Below are positions 59,165-64,000 of a stretch of DNA of 64,000 bases, piece after piece. This stretch comes from Sipunculus nudus (Eukaryota; Annelida; Sipuncula; Golfingiida; Sipunculidae), in contig CM049316.1 of NCBI GenBank assembly GCA_026874595.1, forward strand, positions 16,333,839 through 16,397,838, written 5' to 3'. The notes under the pieces are model-generated. The model was given only the letters and a program-made list of their open reading frames with translations, did not search any database and had not been told where the DNA came from. The position numbers were made by a program, and so were the translations under genes. Position 1 is the first letter of the stretch. Each line of letters begins with the position of its first letter.

Positions 59165-62100
59165 TCTCATGAGGAATCTGGCAATTTGTGTGTATTCTGC
59201 ATTATTTCTGGGATGCTCATATATACCCCAAAACTCTGAGAATATGGGTCACTGTAACCCAATTTTAGGTTTCGGGGGAGTACCCTTTGAGGAACTCTCA
59301 GGATGTCAAGTTATAAGATTCTGGGCCCCATGGTTATGATTTGTGCCCTACTTTGGTATCAAATTTTCAATTATTCTGAGGGGTGCTTATAAGCCCTATA
59401 GCTCAGAAAATATGGGTAACAGAGACCTTAATTCACGTTTCCGAGGAGACTTTTCACCGATCTCCCTGGATGTCAAGTTTGAAAATTCTAGGACAAATGG
59501 TTACAATTTGAGCCCTGTTAAGGGACGACCGCATCTTTGAAGGTCTCATAAATAGGCCTAGCAAAAAAATGTGTTAAAATGACTCCATGATGAATATGCA
59601 TGCAAAAAATCAGGGTGATTAATGGAATAGTTGTTCAGATACTGAAACTTTTGTATCACATTTTTAGTTATTCTGGGAGGTACTACTAAGACCCATAGCT
59701 CGGAGAATATGGGTAGCAGAGTCCTAATTTCAGGTTTCCATGGAGTTTTTAATGTACCTCCCAGGATGTCAAGAAAAAAGATTCAAGCTCAAATAGTTAT
59801 AATTTGTGCCCTGTTAACAGACGACCACATCTTTGAAGGTCTCAAAGTATAATGCAAAGAATAATGCCAATCAATGCACTAGTTTTTCAGATACCAGGGC
59901 TTTTGTATCAAATTTTTAGTTATTCTGGGGGGTAATTCTGAGCCCCATAGCTCAGACAATATGGGTGACAGAGAACTAATTTGAGGTTTCCAAGGAGACT
60001 TTTCATGGGCCTCCCAACATGTCAAGAAAGAAGATTCTAGGTCTAGATGTTACGATTTGTGCCCTGTAAACAGATGACTGCATCTTTTAAGGTCTCAAAA
60101 ATAGATAAAAAAATGTAAAAAATCGAAAAAAATACAAGAAGCGCCACTAGTCTGCAGAAATTGATGAAACACTCCATGATCAATATCCATGCAAAGAATC
60201 ATGGTGATCAATGCATTAGTTGTTCAGATATTTGAGCTTTTGTATCATTTTTTTTTTTATTATTCTGGGGCGGGGGGGGGGGGTACTTCGGAGCCCCATA
60301 GCTTGAAGAATATGGGTAACAGAGACCTAATTCCAGGTTTCAAGAAGACTTTTCATGGACCTCTCTGAATGTAAAGTGAGAAGAATACAGGTCCAGCTGT
60401 TACGATTTGTGCCCTGTTAACACATGACGGCATCTTTTGAGGTCTCAAAAATTGAGAAAAAATATCATAAAAATCGAAAAATACAGGTGGCGCCAGCAGT
60501 CTGCAGAAACTGATGAAACACTCCAAGATCAATATCCATGCAAAGAATCATGGTGATCAATGCATTAGTAGTCCAGATATTGAAGCTTTTGTTTCAAATT
60601 TTTTTTCATTTTTCTTGGGGGTACTTCGGAGCCCCATAGCTTGAAGAATATGGGTGACAGAGACCTAATTCCAGGTTTCAAGAAGACTTTTCATGGACCT
60701 CTCTGAATGTAAAGTGAGAAGATTTCAGGTCCAGTTGTTACGATTTGTGCCCTGTTAACATATGACGGCATCTTTTGAGGTCACAAAAATAAGAGAAAAA
60801 ATATCGTTAAAAAAAAATAAACAAAAAAATACAGGTGGCTCCACCAGTCTGCAGAAACTGATGAATCACTGCAAGATCAATATCCATGCAAAGAATCATG
60901 GTGATCAATGCATTAGTTGATCAGATATTTGAGCTGTTGTATCAAATTTTTCATTATTCAGGGGGTATTTCGGAGCCCCATAGCTTTAAGAATATGGGTA
61001 ACAGAGACCTAATTCCAGGTTTCCAAGAAGACTTTTCATTGACTTCTCTCGATGTAAAGTTAGAATATTCCAGGACCAGCGGCTACGATTTGTACCCTGT
61101 TAACAGATGACGGCATCTTTTGAGGTCTCAAAAACAGAGAAAAAAAGTAAAAAAAAAAATGAAAAAATACAAGTGACGCCACCAGTCAGCAGAAACTGAT
61201 GAAACACTCCTTGATCCATATCCTTGCAAAGAATCATGGTGATCAATGCATTAACTGTTCAGATATTTGAGCTTTTGTATCGATTTTTTTCATTATTCTG
61301 CGGGGTACTTCAGAGCCACACAGCTTGAAGAATATGGCTAACAGAGATCTAAATCCAGGTTTCCAAAAAGACTTTTCATGGATCTCCCTCCATGTCAAGA
61401 CAGAAGATTCTAAGTCCAGTCATTAAGATTTGTGCCCTGTTAACAGATGACAGCATCTTTTGAGGTCTCAAAAATAGAGAAAATATATCGTAAAAAATCG
61501 ACAAAATACAGGTGGGACCGACCATCAGTCTGCAGAAACTGATGAAACACGCCATGATCAATATCCATGCAAAACATCATGGTGATCAATGCATTAATTG
61601 TTCAGATATTTGAGCTTTTGTATCAAATTTTTCATTAGTCTGGGGGGGGGGGGGGGTACTTCGGAGCCCCATAGCTTGAAGAATATGGGTAACACAGACC
61701 TAATTCCAGGTTTCAAGAAGACTTTTCATGGACCTCACTGAATGTAAAGTGAGAAGATTCCAGGTCCAGTCATTAAGATTTGTGCCCTGTTAACAGATGA
61801 CGACATCTTTTGAGGTCTCAAAAATAGAAAAAAATGTAAAAAATCGAAAAAAATACAGGTGGCGCCACCAGTCTGCAGAAACTGATGAAACACTCCATGA
61901 ACAATATCCATGCAGAGAATCATGGTGATCAATGCATTAATTGCTCAGATATTTGAGCTTTTGTATCAAATTTTTCATTATTCTGGGGGTACTTCGGAGC
62001 CCCATAGCTTGAAAAATATGGGTAACAGAGACCTAATTCCAGGTTTGTTTTCAAGACGACTTTTAATGGACCTCCCTGCATGTCAAGACAGAAGATTTTA

Positions 62101-62410
62101 AGTCCAGTCGTTAAGATTTGTGCCCTGTTAATAGATGACGGCAGCTTTTTAGGTCTCAAAAATAGAGAAAAAAAATCGTAAAAAAATGAAAAAAATACAG
62201 ATGGCGCCACAAGTCTGCAAAAACTGATGAAACACTCCATGATGAATTTCCATGCAAAGAATCATGGTAATCAATGTATTAGTTGGTCAGATATTTGAGC
62301 TATTGTATCAAATTTTTCATTATTCGGGGGGGGGGGTACTTCGGAGCCCCATAGCTTGAAGAATATGGGTAACAGAAACCTAATTTCGGGTTTCCAAGGA
62401 GATTTTCCAT
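59165..62410 (+). repeat. tandem satellite array, unit about 345 bp, about 11 units
   Basis: The landmark attattctg followed by G-rich ggtactt... recurs near 59199, 59368, 59669, 59918, 60257, 60603, 60952, 61290, 61633, 61978 and 62318. Later units keep a 338-349 bp period; the first four are shorter and more diverged. Each unit carries gccccatagcttgaagaata, cctaattccaggtttc, gtgccctgttaacagatgac, gtctgcagaaactgatga and atcatggtgatcaatgcatt. Not a protein repeat, since unit length is not a constant multiple of three. Confidence 0.9.
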
Positions 62411-62490
62411 GGGCCGGACGGCCGGATGGACGGACGGACGACGGACAAAGAGTGATCGCTATAGCTCAGATGACTTACAGTCAGCTGAGC
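62411..62490 (+). repeat. (GGAC)n-containing tail at the end of the satellite array
   Basis: cggccggatggacggacgga and the following gctatagctcag...cagtcagctgagctaaaa end the array abruptly. The tagctca / agctgagcta ends are near-palindromic. This looks like the terminus of a transposable element, which may contain the whole array. Confidence 0.45.
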
Positions 62491-64000
62491 TAAAAAGTTA
62501 TGCTTTGTGTCTCTGTACATACCAAGACTTTTTTTTGGAATTTTTTTTTCTTTTTTTTTTTTTTTTAATTTAGTTAATGTATTATTTTATTATGTAAGCG
62601 GTATTCATGTCCAAAAGAGGGATATTGACTGATCATTTTTGTGGTTCAAGTAAGCATTTATTTGGCTAAAAACTACATGTAGAATTTAAATCCACCCCTA
62701 AATGTTTTTCCAAGACGGCGAAAAAGTAAGCCAAAACTAAATTCAAGTTTTAACAGGTCAATATCACGAACTTAATGAAACAGGTCTGAGAAATTTGAAT
62801 GAAATATGTTCAGCCCATATTGTCCTTGACAGACTTCAAACTGGTCCAGCGAAGCAACCGGGATACTGATCCAGGAGATTTGTGATTATATAATTTTGCG
62901 TCCATGACAAAAATTAGACCTGACAGATTCTGGTCAGGATCAAACCAGTCGTAATCTTTATTGTGTCAAGGTGTGTTATGTGCATGTTCTCGCCTAAGCC
63001 CTACTCACATTGTCTTTTCCTGTACCATCTGTGTCACTCACTGTGTTATTAATGTCTTGACTCTATCAGTGTACCACAGATAATAAATATAGATATATAT
63101 GCCTTTATAAAACAGTCGCAATGTACTTTGAAAATCATGCGTATTTCTTAACACTGGATAAAATTCCCATCCTACCACAAACATGATCATAAAAGTAGAT
63201 GCCCGCCATCGCCAAGACATCACAAGCTAAAATCAGCCATATTGAGATCCAGCGCATACATGGGCAATAATGGGGGATTTGCTATGGGGTGAAGGTCGTT
63301 TGGATATTCAGTTAAGTTAAAAAAATATCAGGTGCACATTTGTCACGTACCTCTTAATTTTGTGTATGTAGCTGGTCACATTAATATACTGAAATTTAAT
63401 ATTTTTAAACAATAACCAATCGTCGGTAGGTACGATTGCACAAGTCTGCGTTAACAAGTACCCTTCTGTCCTATTGCAGCCTTGGGACATTTCTCCATAA
63501 ATACCTTTGAACATTGGCGCATAATAATCAGCTTGACATCTCTGTACAAAGGCTTTTACACTATGTAGCTACGTTTACGTCAGCCGTGACAACCCGACTC
63601 AGTAGGCAATGATTATTGGGCCGGTACGCCTACTTGAGTCGTGATACAAGCAATATCGGAAATGCATCGCAGTGGTCTTCCATCATGTTGCATTCAGATT
63701 GTGTGAAACAGCCCATAATCTTAACATTGTGCTACGAATGATGAATAAACACAAGAGAATACATGTGAACTAACAACCCAAACTGAAACTCCGTCTCCAT
63801 GGTAACATTTCATTTTTCGCGCAGTTGACTGCATGTTGTCTAGTAACCCGAGCGAGCCATGCATGTATTCATGCGGTCAGAAATTCAACAAACATGCGAA
63901 GGGGTTTACCAATATGTTAAGTTAAAACGGAACTTACCTCGCTCATGTTTGGTGTTGTTTGAGAGTACACTTAAAAGGCTAACGGTTAATCTGGTTTATC
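62491..64000. other. AT-rich intergenic sequence
   Basis: A poly-T tract (about 62529-62566), then unremarkable sequence. No reading frame, RNA gene or repeat that I can support. Confidence 0.5.

Noticed and set aside
60886-62101. Repeated short frames in the satellite (QRIMVINAL...) that look like a protein repeat.
   Set aside because: They recur only because the DNA repeats. Unit lengths are not a constant multiple of three and stops interrupt every unit.
1-64000. CRISPR arrays, bacterial operons or prophage.
   Set aside because: Intron-split genes, microsatellites and animal transposons throughout; no spacer-repeat pattern. The tandem arrays have long units without spacers.

Overview
The window is animal nuclear DNA. 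Genes are split into many short exons with GT-AG introns. Introns and spacers are AT-rich and full of (TA)n and (CT)n microsatellites, poly-G/poly-C tracts and transposon pieces. Protein content (secreted PHB-depolymerase-like esterase, HNK-1/CHST-type sulfotransferases, a large cadherin-like/EGF surface protein) and repeat style suggest a marine lophotrochozoan, most likely a mollusc. The species cannot be named from sequence alone.

Layout. (1) About 1-20.3 kb, plus strand: the 3' part of a large type I membrane protein gene. Nineteen exons close in frame from 1048 to a stop at 20310 (1286 codons). They encode a laminin-G-like region, a Cys-rich segment, a Fn3/Ig-like stretch, two furin-type sites, tandem cadherin-like domains, EGF repeats, one membrane span and an acidic tail. 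The gene probably begins before the window. Its 7.2-kb intron (12091-19326) holds a degraded LINE and a TIR transposon into which a Harbinger-type element has jumped. (2) About 21.4-37.2 kb: three paralogous two-exon Golgi-type sulfotransferase genes, one minus (21384-24028) and two plus (27761-31489; 35513-37184). Each has a short exon for the N-terminal membrane anchor and a long catalytic exon. (3) About 40.2-57.2 kb, plus strand: a ten-exon gene for a secreted 332-aa PHB depolymerase-like esterase with the circularly permuted (type 2) order of catalytic residues. Its introns carry several foldback MITEs, a TTAA-flanked piggyBac-like element, SINE-like pieces and a complete-ended but coding-dead Ty3/gypsy retrotransposon (48713-52666). 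(4) About 59.2-62.4 kb: a tandem array with a unit of roughly 345 bp. The rest is intergenic.

How the genes relate: the sulfotransferases are Golgi enzymes that would sulfate glycans, the first gene makes a surface glycoprotein-like receptor or adhesion protein, and the esterase is secreted. Nothing in the sequence ties the three into one pathway. All exon models were read by eye from splice signals, phase continuity and protein similarity remembered from families; none has transcript support.
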